From NCBI GenBank assembly GCA_029990175.1, contig JARKIP010000023.1:25873501-25937500 (forward strand): 64,000 nt of DNA, in the 5' to 3' direction. The notes beneath the pieces were generated by a model. It was not told where the DNA came from. It did no database searches and saw nothing but the letters and a program-made list of their open reading frames with translations. Positions 24,510 through 35,269 of this stretch are shown piece after piece (positions within the stretch are counted from its first letter, which is position 1; each line of letters begins with the position of its first letter). This DNA is from Petunia secreta (taxonomy: Eukaryota; Streptophyta; Magnoliopsida; Solanales; Solanaceae). Position numbers and translations under genes: made by a program.

Positions 24510-25353
24510 TGTCGCACCCCCTTTTTTCCTAACTCAGAGTGAGTCAAGGTTCGGATTTGACTAGGTAACTCGGTTGAGTTGGTTTTTGGTGTCGCCACCT
24601 AATAAATCATCTAAGGTGTATTAGGTCACCTAAAATGTCTAAGGGTCATTGATTTACTCCGGGAGTCATGCTTACATAGATTCTAAGGGTAAGAAGTCCT
24701 AGTGGCTCGGGAAGAAGGTGTTAGGCACTTCTCAAGCCCCACAAAAGTGGTTTCTACCCGAGTTTTAATTTTGGGATATTAGCAGATAACAAGATAAGAG
24801 GTGGCTAACTTCTAGAAGTGTAATTTTAGTTCTAATCTAAGGCTAAAAGGTTGAAGTCAAACAAGTAAAAGAGCTATTTGTGTAAAAGAAATAAGTAAAA
24901 AAATCACAGGCACTGCCACAAATTCCCTTTAGAATATACATAGTTAAAAAGGATAAGGGGCATTCAAAATTTTACAAATACGGCTTAAGCCCACTGCCTA
25001 ATCGCATGAAATCAATTGCATATGCCGATTCATGTGAGGCTAGATTTGCAAAAAATATTTACAGACAGTTTGTTTATGCAAATTCAATAATTGGGCTAAT
25101 TTCAAAAATAGGAAGATTTTTGAAAATTATTTCCAAAATAACACAAAAATTGAAATTGTGGTTAATATGCTAAGGAAATGTTAGCCATTCCGGGTCTGCG
25201 TATTTTGACATCAATTGTCAAATACTAACCTTAATGACTTTTTATTTTTGGAGTCAGTTTTAAAATATATAGTAGTGGGCTGTTTTTTAAAAATTGGGAA
25301 CACAAAGCACACAAATGCAAATAAGAGCTGCTCACACGTAGTAAGTATGTGTC
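24510..25353 (-). mobile_element. Tat/Ogre-like element 3' LTR, part left of the viral insertion
   Basis: The plus strand reads TGTCGCACCCCC, matching the 5' LTR edge at 59996 for several hundred bases (gtgagtcaag, actaggtaactcggttgagttgg, gtattaggtcacctaaaatgtctaaggg in parts). On the minus strand it is the LTR end GGGTGCGACA. The LTR is interrupted at the TA tract and resumes at 44369, about 3.4 kb in total. The flank gttat (24505-24509) would be its target duplication; the other end is out of the window. Confidence 0.85.
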
Positions 25354-25375
25354 TATATATATATATATATATATA
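25354..25375. repeat. TA tract at the left border of the viral insertion
   Basis: About 11 TA units join host LTR sequence (...gtgtc) to viral sequence (gaatttcc...). With the TA tracts at 44216-44368 it brackets the virus on both sides. Confidence 0.9.
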
Positions 25376-25963
25376 GAATTTCCTTTTTCTAAATCTATTA
25401 ATGTTTCAAAAATTTGGAAAACTTCTACAGGAGAAGAAGTCATCTCTGAACTTCCTCCACCACAAGGATTTTCAACAAATCATGGCAAAATCCAAGTGCT
25501 AGCTACTCGTTTCAAAGTAAAACCTGAGAGTGAACCTTTCACAAGCAAAGATATTAAAAATATCTGTGAACAAAATAATTATACAAACAAGTATTTACAA
25601 ACTCTTGGTGAATATTTGGTTTCGAAACCATCGTTTTCAGCATCTACTAGTTCTAAGCCAGTCGAAACATCTTCAATTCCACTATTTAAACCTTATGAGA
25701 TTCCTAGAACTTTTGCTAATGAACTCCAGAGTCACCAATCTAAAAGTTTCCCTCAACTTTCTGACCTTCAACGTAGAATCTCTGACATAGAAAAAACCTT
25801 TGTCATTCAAGACTCTGCAACCAAAGAGTCTATGGTTAAAGATGCTTCTATAGGTGTTCTTCGTGAGGTAGATACAGATCAAGAATCCCAAACACATTCT
25901 GATCAATTTCATCCTGATCCTTCTCTAGAAGTTGCTCCTCTTAGAACAGGATCCTCCAACTAG
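25376..25963 (+). pseudogene. Caulimovirid ORF1 C-terminal / pre-coat-protein region
   Basis: An open frame enters from the TA tract (no true start here) and runs to a TAG at 25961-25963. It carries a Ser/Thr/Pro-rich middle and a heptad-like stretch (LSDLQRRISDIEKTF), which suggests a short coiled coil. The stop is in the same frame as the downstream coat-protein segment, and coding-like sequence continues across it (KLYYPRATHP), so the stop is probably a nonsense mutation. Function unknown; by position it may be the movement-protein tail or the polyprotein linker to the coat protein. Confidence 0.7.
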
Positions 25964-26008
25964 CGACAACCCCAAAAACTCTATTACCCTAGAGCTACCC
26001 ATCCTGAC

Positions 26009-27631
26009 ATGATTTTAGAAGAAAAACCTAGCGTCATGCAGAACAACTACAATGCCAGCAACATCTATGAGTGGAACATAGATGGTTACTCCGAATACAA
26101 TATTTTGTCCAAATTGCAACAGATGACTATGGTAGCCACTGCATATAGAACTTCTCATAACTGTAGTGACCAGTTTACTACCCACATATTAGTAGCAGGT
26201 TTTACAGGTCAACTTAAGGGCTGGTGGGATACCCATCTTAGTGAGGAAGATCATCAAAAGATCTTCTACAGCGTTAGAATTGATCCAACAGGGGAACCAA
26301 TCCTGAAAGATGGCCAAGCTATTCCTGATTCAACCAACACCCTAATTTACACCATTATCAAAACTTTCATAGGCAGTCCAGGTATTTTCAGAGAAAGATC
26401 TTCTGAAATACTTAACAATCTTAAGTGTAAAACCCTCTCTGATTTTAGGTGGTATAAAGATTCCTTTCTTACCAGGATATATGAAAAACCAGATGGAAAC
26501 CTCCCATATTGGAAAGAAAAATTCCTAGATGGCCTGCCTAAGTCTCTTAGAGATTTAGTCAAAGAGGAACTCCAAAGTCAATACACTGGTGATATTATTC
26601 CTTATGAATAAATCACCTATGGTCAACTTACCAGTCTTATTCAACAAGTTGCTCTCAAAATCTGTCGACAAGATAAGATATTGAGACAATTAGCCAAAAA
26701 TAGAGCTCAAACTCGCAGAGATTTAGGAAGTTTTTGTGAACAATTTGGTATCCCTCCTTGTGCGAATAAGCCTCATAGAAGACGAAAGGCTAAAGATAAG
26801 GAGGCCGTCCCAAGAAATAGACCTTCTGCACCCAACAACAGAAAAACAAAACCTTCCTACTCCAAAAACAAAGCTCTACCAGCTCTACCCAATAAACCTA
26901 AAGCACCAGGTTTCAAACCTCCAAATTCTGACAAATGTTACAGATGTAACAGAACTGGACATATCGCCAAATACTGCAAATTAGCTAACAAAGTTAGAAA
27001 CCTTGAACTAGATGAGTCTATTCTTAACCAAATAGAACAACTCCTACTAGAAGATAGTGATGCTTCAGATATTGCTGATGATGAACTTGAACAGCAATTC
27101 AACCAACTTGAAGATGATGATGTACAATCATCTCCGTCCGAATCTAGCCAAGAAGACCAAAATAGCCAACCCGAGATTAATGTTCTCTCTAAAGAACAAG
27201 ATCTCCTCCTTGAGCTTATTAGTAATCTTGAGAATTCTGACCAAAAGAAACATTATCTAGAGCAGTTCAAACGAACCATAGATAAGCCTTCCACATCTTC
27301 AAGTACCTTTCCAAATCACCCTCAAATAGCTAATACTTACAATATTACTGACATTCTCAATAGGTTTCCTTCACAGAAACCCAAGACCGTAACTATCCAG
27401 GATCTACAAACGGAGATAGCACTCCTCAAGGAAGAAATTCGTGAAATTAGAGCAAAACAAGACATAGATCGCCTTGTTCTCCAACAGTTTTCTACCCAAC
27501 CCGAACAGTCTAGACAAACAGAAACCAAACCAGTTGATCAGGAAGATTTCATCAACTACCTCTCTAGACTTTCCATCCAGAAATGGCATATTAGGGTTAC
27601 CCTAGTTATCAATAAGTCCTTCACTTTATAA
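26009..27631 (+). pseudogene. Caulimovirid coat protein with CCHC zinc knuckle
   Basis: The structural capsid protein region. A core resembling pararetroviral coat proteins (GQLKGWWDTHLSEEDHQ; YWKEKFLDGLP) lies at 26200-26580. A TAA at 26609-26611 breaks the frame, which continues in register. A basic region and the zinc knuckle C-X2-C-X4-H-X4-C (CYRCNRTGHIAKYC, 26936-26977) follow, then a Glu/Asp-rich tail and a coiled-coil-like stretch (LQTEIALLKEEIREIRAKQ). It ends at a TAA (27629-27631), where the reading moves to another frame for the protease, so an indel lies at about 27620-27633. ATG 26009 is only the first methionine after the upstream stop. Confidence 0.85.
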
Positions 27632-27633
27632 TA

Positions 27634-29493
27634 GTCGCCTTATTTGATACAGGTGCGGATCTCAATTGTATACAAGAAGGACTCATCCCAACAAAATACT
27701 TTGAGAAAACCAAAGAAGCCCTTAGAGCAGCCAATGGCAAAAAATTAGGAATTAGCTTCAAACTCTCTGATGTTGAAGTAAGAACTTCCTTAGAAAATTC
27801 TTCTTTTTCAGTCTCAACTTCTTTCTTGTTAGTAAAAGACCTTACTAACTCAGTCATATTAGGCACCCCTTTTATCCAAGAAATCATGCCTTTTATGGTC
27901 ACTAACCAAGGCATTCAAATTGAGTGCATAGGAAATAAGATCCTCCTCCCTTTTGATAAACCTCCTATCAAAAAGGTCTTGTCTACTTTGAAACATAAGG
28001 AAGCCCAAATCAATTTCCTCAAAGAAGAAGTAGCATTTCAAAGGCTACAACAACAGCTTCAAGATCCTTCTCTTCAGTCTAAAGTTAAAACTTTAGAAAC
28101 CAAAATCAAAAAAGATCTCTGTGTTGATTTACCAACAGCCTTTTGGAATCGAAAGAAACACATAGTCAGACTTCCTTATGAACCTGACTTCGATGAAAAA
28201 ACCATTCCTACTAAAGCTCGTCCTATCCAGATGAATCACGAGTTAACAATCCATTGCCAAAGTGAGATCAAAGATCTTCTTGACAAACACATTATCTCTC
28301 CCAGTAAATCCCCTTGGAGTTGTGCTGCTTTTTATGTTAATAAAAACTCAGAAATTGAGCGAGGTGTCCCTCGTTTAGTCATTAATTACAAACCTTTGAA
28401 TACAGCTCTCCGTTGGATTAGATACCCTATCCCAAACAAAAAGGATTTACTTCAGCGGCTTTACGCTGCTATTATTTTTTCAAAATTTGATTTAAAATCA
28501 GGTGTTTGGCAAATTCAAATTGATCCAAGAGATCGGTATAAAACTGCTTTTACTGTTCCATTTGGGCAATATGAATGGAATGTAATGCCATTCAGATTAA
28601 AAAATGCTCCTTCAGAATTTCAAAGAATTATGAATGACGTTTTTAATCCTTTTTCAAAATTTATTATCGTTTACATTGATGATGTCTTAGTATTTTCTAC
28701 TAGCATCGATCAACATTTTAAACATTTGAGAATCTTCTTTAATACCATTAAAGAAAATGGCTTAGTTCTTTCAAAAACTAAGTATAGTCTTTTTCAAATT
28801 AATATACGATTTTTAGGTCACAATATCCAACAAGGAACTATTGTCCCCATCCAAAGATCAATTCAGTTTGCTGATAAGTTCCCTGATCAAATCTTAGATA
28901 AAACCCAGCTTCAAAGATTTTTAGGTTGTGTTAATTATGTATCTGATTTTATTCCAGGCATTAGCAATTTGCTAAAACCTCTCCATATTAGACTGAAAAA
29001 GCCTCGTCCTCCATGGACTAATGTTCATACCAACGTTGTCCAGCAAATAAAATTAAAAGTTAAACATCTTCCTTGTTTATCTCTCCCTGATCCTTCTGCA
29101 TTCAAAATTGTTGAAACAGATGCATCAGACATTGGTTATGGTGGCATATTAAAACAAAAGAAAGATGGCAAAGAACATATCATTGCATTTGCATCAAAGC
29201 ATTGGAATAATGCTCAACAAAATTATCCTACAATTAAAAAAGAAATTTTAGCAATTGTTTTATGCATTTCTAAATTTCAAGCTGATTTACTAAACCAAAA
29301 ATTCCTTTTGAAAATTGATTGTAAAGCTGCAAAATCTGTTTTACAAAAAGATGTACAAAACCTTGCATCAAAACATATATTTGCCAGATGGCAAGCTATT
29401 TTATCTATTTTTGATTTTAATATAGAATATATCAAAGGGAGCTCAAACTCTATTCCAGATTTTCTCACTCGAGAATTCTTGCAGGGAAGATAA
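27634..29493 (+). CDS. Caulimovirid protease - reverse transcriptase - RNase H, open but without its own start
   Basis: The frame is open for about 620 codons. The aspartic protease motif FDTGADLNC is at about 27643-27669 and its flap/second motif VILGTPF near 27856. The RT runs from VPRLVINYKPLN through SKFDLKSG to the YIDD box at 28672-28683. RNase H has the expected acidic residues (VETDASD, KKEILAIV, KIDCKAA, IPDFLTRE). It would copy the viral RNA pregenome into DNA. The first methionine of the longest ATG-initiated frame, 27826, lies inside the protease; the natural product is probably a polyprotein or ORF whose upstream part is lost to the frameshift near 27620-27633. No inactivating change is visible within the RT or RNase H. 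Confidence 0.93.
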   Translation, partial: VALFDTGADLNCIQEGLIPTKYFEKTKEALRAANGKKLGISFKLSDVEVRTSLENSSFSVSTSFLLVKDLTNSVILGTPFIQEIMPFMVTNQGIQIECIGNKILLPFDKPPIKKVLSTLKHKEAQINFLKEEVAFQRLQQQLQDPSLQSKVKTLETKIKKDLCVDLPTAFWNRKKHIVRLPYEPDFDEKTIPTKARPIQMNHELTIHCQSEIKDLLDKHIISPSKSPWSCAAFYVNKNSEIERGVPRLVINYKPLNTALRWIRYPIPNKKDLLQRLYAAIIFSKFDLKSGVWQIQIDPRDRYKTAFTVPFGQYEWNVMPFRLKNAPSEFQRIMNDVFNPFSKFIIVYIDDVLVFSTSIDQHFKHLRIFFNTIKENGLVLSKTKYSLFQINIRFLGHNIQQGTIVPIQRSIQFADKFPDQILDKTQLQRFLGCVNYVSDFIPGISNLLKPLHIRLKKPRPPWTNVHTNVVQQIKLKVKHLPCLSLPDPSAFKIVETDASDIGYGGILKQKKDGKEHIIAFASKHWNNAQQNYPTIKKEILAIVLCISKFQADLLNQKFLLKIDCKAAKSVLQKDVQNLASKHIFARWQAILSIFDFNIEYIKGSSNSIPDFLTREFLQGR

Positions 29494-29494
29494 T

Positions 29495-31056
29495 ATGCCC
29501 AGAAAAAAGAAGGAAGAACTCCCAGCACTTCCTCCTCCAGAGGAAAACAAACAAGATAAAGCTGTCTCTCAACAGCAAACAATTTCAGTTGCTTCCAAGC
29601 AACTTTCAAAAGATGTCGCTGACTCAAATCAGCCAAGATATCAAACTCCAGCAGACTATGCTATGAAGGGAATACACCCATCATATCTCCTGGAAAAGGC
29701 AGAACCAATTTCAATTGAAAGCCCGAAAAAATGGGCAGATTTAGTTGAAGAAGAAGAAAATCAACTTGCACAAACATCATCTGACTCCTGGTCAGATACA
29801 GACTTCTTAAATTGGTGTAAGCTTATGGGAATTAAAGCAACCATAAGTGATCCTAAAATAAGAAAACAATTTATTGTATTTAAAAATTTATGTTCAACTG
29901 TGGCGGCCTCAGGCCACGCATCTTCTTCTTCCTCTGTGGCTGCTAAAAGCACCACACAGACACCAGTGGTGGCCAAAAGCCCCAACACACAGAGCACAAG
30001 CACGGTGTATTCAGCACCCAAACAGGCACTTTCTTCACCAGTGCCACAACCAATTTCTTCATTCAAAAGTTCCTCCCCTGAGGAACCAACCTACTTTAAA
30101 AATGACAATGTCTATCCTCTTACCCAAATTGAGCCAGAATTTTGGCATTCAAACCTTCAAGAAGTAGCTAGTCAGATGCTTAGCTCATCAGCAAATTTCA
30201 TACAAAAAACTCCTGACCATACTCAGAAATTTTATGAATTTATCCTTGCGGATACCAAATCTTGCTTATTCAAACCCTACAAAGATAAGCAAACCCAGGG
30301 ATATGTTACCCATACAACGGTGTGGATTAATAAAATAATCTCGCCGAAAGAATGGGGGATACATCCAACCAAATATAAAAAACTTTTCCAACCTTTTCGA
30401 CCTCAATATTTTAATTATTACGACTACAAGGCTGCTTGGATGAACGCCTTCACTTTTCAAAATCACTTAGGAAAACACTCTTGGTTTATCCTTTGGGGTA
30501 AACAATTAGTCTCTGAATTTTCTCAGTGGTTCATCAATGGTGGCCTGTATATGGACACAAGATTGAAATCCTTCCCCCTTTGGTTAAAGAAGGATATGAA
30601 TACTTCAGTACTAGGTTCTTTAGTCAACAACAGATACCTGTGCTACTCCAATTTTCCCATAGATTTCACCTTCCGTGGATCTATTCCCAAAAATTTTCAT
30701 TTCATAAGCCAGAAGGATACAAAGGACTACCATGGTTAGCCCTTCAAGGTCACACCAAATGGTACAAGAACTGGAATCCTTCCGAAGCCTATGTTCCGGC
30801 TTTAGAAAAATGGTTCCTAGAGAATCCAAAGTATTTGTCTCCAACAGATGCTGCCCAATACTCATTTTTTCAATAAAAATCAATAGCAGCTGCACAGTTA
30901 GCCAGCTCTAGCATTAAAGGAGATTTCATTGAACAAATGGAATTAATCCTGCAACAACTTAAAGCTGGATCCTCCAGCCAGAAGTCTCAACCATCTTCAG
31001 AAGGAGAAGAAGAAGACGAAGAAGAAGACTCTGATTATGACTTAGTAGAGGAATAA
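29495..31056 (+). pseudogene. Caulimovirid 3'-terminal ORF (inclusion-body/transactivator position)
   Basis: It starts with ATG 1 nt after the RNase H stop (taatatg), a spacing that fits coupled or polycistronic viral translation. The N-terminus is Lys/Glu/Pro-rich, then DSWSDTDFLNWCKLMG, a Ser/Thr/Gln-rich linker, and a Trp/Tyr-rich domain (FNYYDYKAAWMNAF, HSWFILWGK). The frame shifts around 30526-30545. The second frame continues to a stop at 30874-30876, and in the same register an acidic tail (EEEDEEEDSDYDLVEE) runs to 31056. By position it corresponds to the ORF6/transactivator slot of caulimoviruses; homology to a transactivator is not shown. Confidence 0.78.
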
Positions 31057-31145
31057 TCAAAATGCGCAAGCATAACATCAAGGTGTCATCATTTTTGATG
31101 CACACAAATTATTACATCAGCATGACAAAACATGACATCAACTAA

Positions 31146-31263
31146 AGCTGACATCATTCATGACCTCAGCAAGCACTAGCAAGATAAAGTTGACATCATC
31201 CATGACATCAACAAGCATTAGCAAGAGTTGACATCATCCATGACATCAACAAGCATTAGCAAG
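31146..31263 (+). promoter_or_regulatory. Three 38-bp direct repeats with TGACATCA motifs upstream of the viral TATA box
   Basis: Units 31146-31183 (diverged), 31188-31225 and 31226-31263 (last two identical by eye). Each holds two TGAC-type motifs (tgacatcatcc, tgacatcaac; tgacctcagc in unit 1), like the paired as-1/bZIP sites of caulimoviral enhancers. The last unit ends about 20 bp before the TATA box. Confidence 0.75.
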
Positions 31264-31283
31264 ATATTTCATGTATTTTTTGC

Positions 31284-31291
31284 TATAAATA
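31284..31291 (+). promoter_or_regulatory. Viral pregenomic RNA TATA box
   Basis: TATAAATA followed by a C-rich accccccact and the enhancer repeats just upstream. Transcription would start about 30 bp downstream, giving a leader of about 0.8 kb to the ORF1 ATG. Confidence 0.75.
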
Positions 31292-32141
31292 CCCCCCACT
31301 ATCACTTGTAAAAACACACACCACTTCTATTACATCACTCACAATATCCTCCCTCTCTCTCTCTATTGGTTAGAGTTCTATCCCTCTAGCTTTGTAATAT
31401 TTTCAAGTTTAATATAATCTTCTTATATTAAATTTTATCTCTGATCTTTATATTGTGAATCTTATGCATATGGTCGGTCTTACCGCCTATTTTACTTTAC
31501 TGCACTGCATATTTAATTTTTTACATTACATATTATATATGGTTGGCACTGCCATCTAATTAACTAACTTAATTAATTAATCTGCACTTGCTTCCTGTCC
31601 TTACTTCCCTTTATTTCTTCCCTTTTATTTAGGGGGTTCGCTTCCGGTCCCTTGGTATCAGAGCCATGGGGGGAAGTAGGGATTATTATTCTTGTTTTTA
31701 ATTTACTTTTATGAGGTATTATTAGATCTTGTATTTAGATCTATAAGACATGAACTCTTACATACACTTTTACTAAATTTACTTATGTATCAAGGATATT
31801 CTTAACTAATGGCACTGTGATCCTTCCGGATCTATACTGTAAGTAGTGTTCCTGAGCAAAATGGCTAGGTTGCCAAAGAAAATTACTCAGTAGGCTTACA
31901 GATGGTTATTTATAACCTTTGGGTCATTAGTCAAGATACTCTTTTAAACATAAGCTAATTTAATTTTTGTGTATTAAAGAAAACATGTACTTATATTTCT
32001 AACTTCTAAATCTAATTTTTCCTCATACTATTGAGTTAAGAACTTGAATATTATCCTTATGGAACCCGTTGGTCTCTAGATCCAAGAACAGGAAGCATTT
32101 AAGTTATAATTGTTTTTTAAATCTTCTGTGCAGATCTTACT
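31292..32141 (+). other. Viral pregenomic RNA leader
   Basis: Non-coding, with a CT-rich stretch (31350-31370), short upstream AUGs and the primer-binding site. Long structured leaders with small ORFs are usual in caulimovirids. No further gene seen. Confidence 0.65.
31654..31670 (+). other. Viral minus-strand primer-binding site (initiator tRNA-Met)
   Basis: TGGTATCAGAGCCATGG matches the canonical plant pararetrovirus site complementary to the 3' end of initiator tRNA-Met. It defines the conventional zero point of the viral genome map. Confidence 0.9.
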
Positions 32142-32513
32142 ATGGCATTCTTCCATCCTTTCTCTTCCTCCACTAAAAATTCTTTTCCTCCCTCTTCTAG
32201 ATCTACATCCTCCTCTTCCTCTTCAAATTCTAAACTCAAAGAAGAGGTTAGTTTTACTGATTTACAGCAATCAATTGACGACTGGAAAATTCCTAAACAT
32301 CCTCAGTCTACAATTTATAAGTCTAGATGGAATTTGACAAGTGACTACCACATTTCAACCATCGAACAAACTATTCCTCTTGAGTCAGATCATGAGGACA
32401 TCAAGCTTTTAAACCCAAAATCTATAGAAAAATATAGAAAAAAGTACAACTATCTTCATTTTGGTTTAGTACAAATTGCAGCTAAACCTCTTTCCAGAGA
32501 AGGACTAGATACA
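32142..32513 (+). pseudogene. Caulimovirid ORF1 (movement protein) N-terminal part, split by the chromovirus
   Basis: ATG 32142 is the first long frame after the primer site. A Ser/Phe/Pro-rich N-terminus is followed by YNYLHFGLVQIAAKPLSREG, which fits the start of the 30K-type movement domain that mediates transport through plasmodesmata. Exactly 124 codons precede the chromovirus, and the same frame resumes at 43350 once the insertion and one ATACA are removed. A frameshift lies farther on near 43508. Confidence 0.82.
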
Positions 32514-35254
32514 TGTAACGACCCTCAAATAGTCGTTACGGGATCCGGGACCTCGATTTGTGTGTCGACAGTCCCAAAAGCTCCGTTAAGTCATTTATGA
32601 CCCGTCTGTGAAATCTGAGTCGAAACGGAGTCTGTTTGATAAGTTTTCGAGAAAATGATCCATTTATGAAATTCCGGAAAGGAATTTAGGGTTTCGATAG
32701 GTCGTTTTGAGTAAACGAACCCCGATGGAAAATCCGAGCGCACCGTTAGGTCCATCTCATCATTTATGATATGTAGCAACCTTCAAAATTGAAAACGGAC
32801 CTCGTTTGATAGGACTTTTGATAAAGTCCCCGTTTCGGAAGTTTAAAAGAGTTAAAAGAGGTTTCCGAGCTCGATTTGAGCAAATGAGCTCCGATGAGAG
32901 ATCCGAAAGTTCCGTTAGGTTCGTATAGTCATTTGTGACTTGTAGCAACTTTCGGATTGGATTCCGAGGTCGTTTGGTTAAATTTCGCTATTTTGGTGAA
33001 AATTGAACCTTTGCCGTGGGACCTACTTTTTGAGTTCTGGAGGTCCTAATTGAGTTCTGTCTTGACGAGCATGTCACCCAAGTATTTTATGACTTGTGCG
33101 CAAAATTTGGGATCATTCCGAGCTTCGTAGGGTCCCGTTTTTCCCCTAAAACAGTAGAAAATCTGGTGCGACTTTTCTGTTCTGTTTTGGCGCAAACAGC
33201 CGGATAAAGCTAATTTTTCGGCCAATCCGTAAGGAATTAGGAAAAATTCAAAACATGAAAGTTGTAGCCCTTTGAGTTGTGGTTCTAATGGCACCGGTTT
33301 CAGGTCATTTGGACATTTCTATCAAAAGTTATGATTTTTCAAAAGAAGCTGTCACAGAGGCAATTTTTGGGTATTTCTTGAAGACCCAATCATACTTACA
33401 CTTAAGGTAAGCCCTTTCAATCCATCTTTATGTTGATTAACACAAGAATCAAAGGGTTGATTCTTGGAAATGGGTTACAACCCTAGATTCTTAAGAATTG
33501 GGGAAAGACATCGAGCAAGGCTCGCATGTGGAATCTAAGTGTACTTTTGGACTCACGGGAGCGTGGGGAGTCCGGAAAAGTACATTTTGTAAATTTAGGG
33601 CTCGGCCCTACCCGGGGGCATTTTGGTAATTTTTACCCTAGGATGCCTATAGGCTTAAATAGCTATAATTGAGCACTCATATGTGCTATATCTTGTCTTA
33701 ATAGACCTAGTGGAGAGTCCTTCGCGGACAAGGCGAGCGGGAAAGGAGATTCTTCCCGGCATTTGAGCCCGAATTTCGAGGTAAGTGAGACTTGACCTCT
33801 ATTGTGCTTGTGGACTCTTCCTTCATGCTAGTATGCTTCATGTACGCATATATATACCTAACAATGGTTAGGATTAATGATGTGAATTACTTGCTATTAT
33901 TGTTTGTTATAAATAGCGAGATTGTGACTCGACCGAGGTATGTGCCGGTCTAAACGCTACGTCGAGGTAGCTTAAATTTATATCGTAGTAACGCTTGCTA
34001 CGCCATGCTTAGATAGCAAGAACTTGGGACATGGCCGAGGATGTTGCCGGCATGTCATGATAAATGTCTTGCCGAGGATTTTGCCGGCTTTTGTATGATA
34101 TTGGTACTTGATTTGTTCACGTGCCGGGTTGGGTAGTGCTGTCTATACGTAACCTTGGGTTGGACGACATGGGAGTAGGGATTGTACCCCCAAACTGTGG
34201 TCGGGTTAACCTTCGCCTTACGTTCAGCTAGCATAACCAACCTGGGTTACGGTGACTGTGAAATATTATCGTTATTAATATTTCTGTTATTATTTCTGTT
34301 ATTGTTATTAATGTCGTGGATATTAATACTGTTAGAGGGACACTTGACAGGGGGTGTGGTGTCGCCTATACTATGAGATGTGTCACACTAGACAGGGGGT
34401 GTGGTGTGGACACTTGATCTTTGAGATGTGACACACTTGACAGGGGGTGTGGTGTGGTCACTTGATTTATTGAGATACGACGCACTTGACAGGGGGTGTG
34501 GTGCGATCGTAGACAGATTTGAGATGAGCCAACGACTACGGGTCGTTGGTCTACTTATTCATGATTGTCATAGTGACTTCGGGTCACGGTATATGGTTAA
34601 TACTTAGTAGTGGTGTTGCTAGTCCATCGTAGGTCTAGGTTAGTCGGCACGGGAGTAGAGATTGGACCTCCAAACCGCCGCTGAGTTGACCTATGCCTTA
34701 CGTTGGATGGGCATAATCCTTGAGACTTCTGGTTACTACTTGTGTGTATGGAATGTGTTACATCTATTTGTGATTTCACTACTTTATTGTATGATTACTA
34801 TAGTATGTTGTTGCTTATGATGCATGTAGCGACTTGTCCCGCAAGGGTACCTTAGCGGGCCTGTCGGTGATCTTACTGGGCTTCGGCTCATAACTTACTC
34901 TGCTACGTGCGCAGGTCCTTCATCCAGTCAGCAGCCCAGACGTTAGCGGTTCCCGAGGCTTCTGAGACTTTTGATTGAGGTGAGCCGACCACACAGACCG
35001 TGGTGGCATACCGCCGGAGTCACTTAGAGATAGGACTCAGATTTCTTTGATGTATATTCATACTTTATTGAGTCACTCTTAGAATGCTCCAATTCTTTTG
35101 TGGATATATTCTTTTGGACTTCACACTTTTATATTTATATATCCATTTATGATTTTTTCACATTATTGTTCTTTTCCGCATCTTGTTTCATTGGTTCGCC
35201 TAGGCAAATGTTGTTTAGGTGCCATCACGAGCCCTTGGAAATTGGGTCGTGACA
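32514..35254 (+). mobile_element. Chromovirus 5' LTR, with promoter deletion
   Basis: TGTAACGACC to GGTCGTGACA. Against the 3' LTR it lacks 84 bp (equivalent to 41368-41451) between two gaggc motifs, which removes the A-tract, the TATA box and a second TATAAAA. A smaller deletion lies near 32996. It also carries the four-unit repeat array at about 34340-34508. Confidence 0.95.
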
Positions 35255-35257
35255 GTT

Positions 35258-35269
35258 TGGTATCAGAGC
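35258..35269 (+). other. Chromovirus primer-binding site (initiator tRNA-Met)
   Basis: TGGTATCAGAGC starts 3 bp after the 5' LTR, complementary to initiator tRNA-Met, as usual for chromoviruses. Confidence 0.92.

Larger units (their letters stand above)
25376..32513 (+). mobile_element. Endogenous caulimovirid (pararetrovirus), main part of a unit-length permuted genome
   Basis: Order: ORF1 C-terminal part, coat protein, protease-RT-RNase H, ORF4, promoter/leader, initiator-tRNA primer site, ORF1 start. ORF1 is split by the chromovirus at 32513 and continues at 43350-44218. Left and right viral ends fall in the same ORF1 region, so the total of about 8.0 kb equals one circular genome opened within ORF1. 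Caulimovirid genomes are about 7-9 kb. The gene order and a separate ORF after RNase H fit a tobacco-vein-clearing-virus-like (solendovirus) or related lineage; the genus needs a tree. Integration occurred without a viral integrase, as known for this family. Confidence 0.88.
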
